From contig PLKU01000443.1 of the NCBI GenBank assembly GCA_003140705.1, forward strand, positions 399 through 6,079: 5,681 nucleotides of DNA, read 5' to 3'. This document shows, piece by piece, positions 4,644 to 5,681 of the stretch. The DNA is from Acidobacteriaceae bacterium (lineage in GTDB: Bacteria > Acidobacteriota > Terriglobia > Terriglobales > Acidobacteriaceae). Every line of letters begins with the position of its first letter. Position 1 is the first letter of the stretch. The notes beneath the pieces were generated by a model. That model saw only the letters and a list, made by a program, of their open reading frames with translations. It was not told the origin of the DNA and ran no database searches. A program made the position numbers and the translations under genes.

Positions 4644-4997
4644 ATGAGCACTCACATTAGCCAACCCGTTGTCAGCAACCAAGCCGCTCACGTTCCTGCG
4701 CCAGGCAATCCGCGTCCGCCTGCGCGCGTCCAGCGGAACGCGCCTGCGCCTCTCCCCTTTCGCTCCATGGTGCGAACCGCTGAAGACATCCCGCACAGGG
4801 ACGCCGAGCTGTTCTACCTGCAAAAGCAAATCCAGGCTCAAACTCAAATGATCATCGTGCTCGAAGACGGTGAGCAAATTGAGGGCTGCATCGAGTGGTA
4901 CGATCGCAATGCCCTCAAGGTCCGGGGAAAGTCAAAAGTCCTCATCTACAAGTCAGCAATCAAATATATGTACAAACACGGTGATCCCGGGCAGTAA
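4644..4997 (+). CDS. hfq: Hfq-like RNA chaperone (Sm fold) with proline-rich N-terminal extension
   Basis: The 117-residue product has an Sm-type core at about 53-111. Helix ELFYLQKQIQ (55-64) is followed by Sm1, IIVLEDGEQIEGCIEWYDRNALKV (70-93; key residues Gly76, Gly81, Asp87), and Sm2, VLIYKSAIKYMYK (99-111). Hfq forms hexameric rings that bind A- and U-rich RNA and help small RNAs pair with mRNAs. Compared with the E. coli Sm2 motif Tyr-Lys-His-Ala, this protein has Tyr-Lys-Ser-Ala (102-105): the lysine is kept and the histidine is lost. Residues 1-50 are Pro/Ala-rich and probably disordered, placed before the core, whereas enterobacterial Hfq has its disordered tail after it. The start is ATG 4644, which fits the ribosome binding site. 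The gene is convergent with the sua5-like gene. Sm fold is confident; true Hfq function is likely but not proven. Confidence 0.82.
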   Translation: MSTHISQPVVSNQAAHVPAPGNPRPPARVQRNAPAPLPFRSMVRTAEDIPHRDAELFYLQKQIQAQTQMIIVLEDGEQIEGCIEWYDRNALKVRGKSKVLIYKSAIKYMYKHGDPGQ

Positions 4998-5009
4998 ACC
5001 CATGGGATC
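4983..5009. terminator. Hairpin covering the hfq stop codon, in a convergent gap
   Basis: GATCCC (4983-4988) pairs with GGGATC (5004-5009), and GGG (4989-4991) pairs with CCC (4999-5001), with a two-base bulge on one side. The hfq stop TAA (4995-4997) lies in the loop. The converging genes are only 23 bp apart and no other structure is available, so it may end or protect both mRNAs. A proper U-run is missing on both strands, though the minus-strand side continues into moderately T-rich sequence. Confidence 0.4.
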
Positions 5010-5020
5010 GGAACCAGTCC

Positions 5021-5681
5021 CTAATCGCGATTCGCAGCTTTCTGCAGCCTGTCACGGATCGCCGCCCCAATTCCCTCCGGCGGTGGCAGCGGACAAACAA
5101 TGACGGTGCACCCTTGAGCATCCAGTGCCCTCAGTCCGGCGTATAGCTCGCTTGCAAGTTCCTCCGGGTTGGTCCAGTGTCCCCAAAGGTGCGGAATGGT
5201 CCCCTCGCTTGGCCAGGGAACCTCGGCCGGCAGCATCAGTCCCACCCGTTCACCCGGGCAGTTTTTCGCCGCCTCCGCCATCAGCTGCTCCAGCTCTTGA
5301 ACGGGTCCCTCAACCAGCGCCAGCCGCGCCCCGGGCGCATAATGCCGCAGCCCCACCCCAGGCGACGGCATTGCCTCCCTTGGCGTCCCCTTCAGCTCCC
5401 CGTCGTACTTGAACACTTCAACAGCCCCGGCGATGGGACAAATCACTTCCGCTGCCAACGCTCCTGGCCGGTAAATCACCATCGGAGTCTGGCATGGGTC
5501 CAGCACGGTTGACTCGACTCCGAACCCCGTGGCTCCGGCGTCGAGCACCGCGTCGATTCGCGATTCAAGATCCACCAGCACGTGTGCCGCCGTCGTTGGG
5601 CTGGTGCGCCCAAAGGTATTAGCGCTTGGCGCGGCCAACGGAACCCCCGCCCGTCGAATCAGTTCAAGTGCCACGGGATGT
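5021..5681 (-). CDS. L-threonylcarbamoyladenylate synthase, Sua5/YrdC family (C-terminal part, partial)
   Basis: The frame runs off the right edge; 220 codons plus one base are visible, including the TAG stop (5021-5023). The enzyme makes threonylcarbamoyl-AMP from threonine, bicarbonate and ATP for the t6A37 modification of ANN-reading tRNAs, in the cytoplasm. The visible start HPVALELIRRAGVPLAAPSAN, continuing with FGRTSPTTAAHV, is the conserved end of the YrdC domain, with the Ser-Ala-Asn of its SxN active-site motif. SPGVGLRHYAPGARL follows as the typical linker, and then the extra C-terminal Sua5 domain, ending PLPPPEGIGAAIRDRLQKAA as in the family. The Sua5 domain distinguishes it from short YrdC (TsaC) proteins. 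The GTG at 5672-5674 is an internal valine, not the start. It converges on hfq with a 23-bp gap. Confidence 0.92.
   Translation of the reverse strand, partial: HPVALELIRRAGVPLAAPSANTFGRTSPTTAAHVLVDLESRIDAVLDAGATGFGVESTVLDPCQTPMVIYRPGALAAEVICPIAGAVEVFKYDGELKGTPREAMPSPGVGLRHYAPGARLALVEGPVQELEQLMAEAAKNCPGERVGLMLPAEVPWPSEGTIPHLWGHWTNPEELASELYAGLRALDAQGCTVIVCPLPPPEGIGAAIRDRLQKAANRD

Noticed and set aside
5672..5674. GTG as the start of the Sua5-like gene
   Set aside because: The frame remains open to the window edge, and the preceding His-Pro continues the conserved YrdC motif, so this is an internal valine.
1..5681. CRISPR array, tRNA/rRNA, insertion sequence, toxin-antitoxin or defence genes
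   Set aside because: Looked for on both strands; no regularly spaced repeats, cloverleaf, transposase or integrase motifs, or paired small toxin-antitoxin genes were seen.

Overview
The window is ordinary bacterial chromosome, moderately GC-rich, with mixed gene orientation. The gene set is a clamp-loader delta-prime subunit with a cysteine zinc site and a long charged insertion, an Hfq/Sm protein with a proline-rich N-terminal extension, a DinB-fold protein, a secreted two-domain ferredoxin-like protein and a Sua5-type tRNA modification enzyme. This most resembles Acidobacteriota (Terriglobia-like). That placement is inference from protein style, not a database result.

Layout, left to right. 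(1) 2-364 (+) is the C-terminal end of an acidic, low-complexity protein that enters from the left; its last third is a DDTAV/DDTAAV tandem repeat. (2) 365-711 holds no convincing gene but has two hairpins between convergent genes. (3) 712-1020 (-) encodes a 102-residue integral membrane protein of unknown function. (4) 1021-1295 is non-coding: two hairpins, then a decayed copy of the 5' end of holB at about 1193-1290. (5) 1296-1772 (-) encodes a DinB-fold protein with a His3 metal site. (6) 1773-2163 is the divergent intergenic region, with overlapping palindromes, a possible promoter and a doubtful broken reading frame. (7) 2164-2931 (+) encodes an exported protein of two homologous alpha/beta-barrel-type domains. 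(8) 2932-3088 has two hairpins. (9) 3089-4207 (+) is holB. (10) 4208-4643 is a long leader upstream of hfq with an AT-rich dyad. (11) 4644-4997 (+) is an hfq-like gene. (12) 5021-5681 (-) is the 3' part of a Sua5/YrdC gene, convergent with hfq; a hairpin covers the hfq stop codon.

The most informative signal is the partial, in-frame, direct-repeat copy of the holB 5' end about 1.9 kb upstream of the real gene. The two copies bracket dinB and the exported protein gene. This looks like a small insertion, duplication or recombination event at the holB start, after which one copy decayed. The genes do not form a recognisable single pathway: replication (holB), RNA regulation (hfq) and tRNA t6A synthesis (sua5) are core functions, while dinB and the exported protein look accessory. 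I found no CRISPR array, tRNA, rRNA, transposase, integrase, toxin-antitoxin or defence module, and no clearly novel system.
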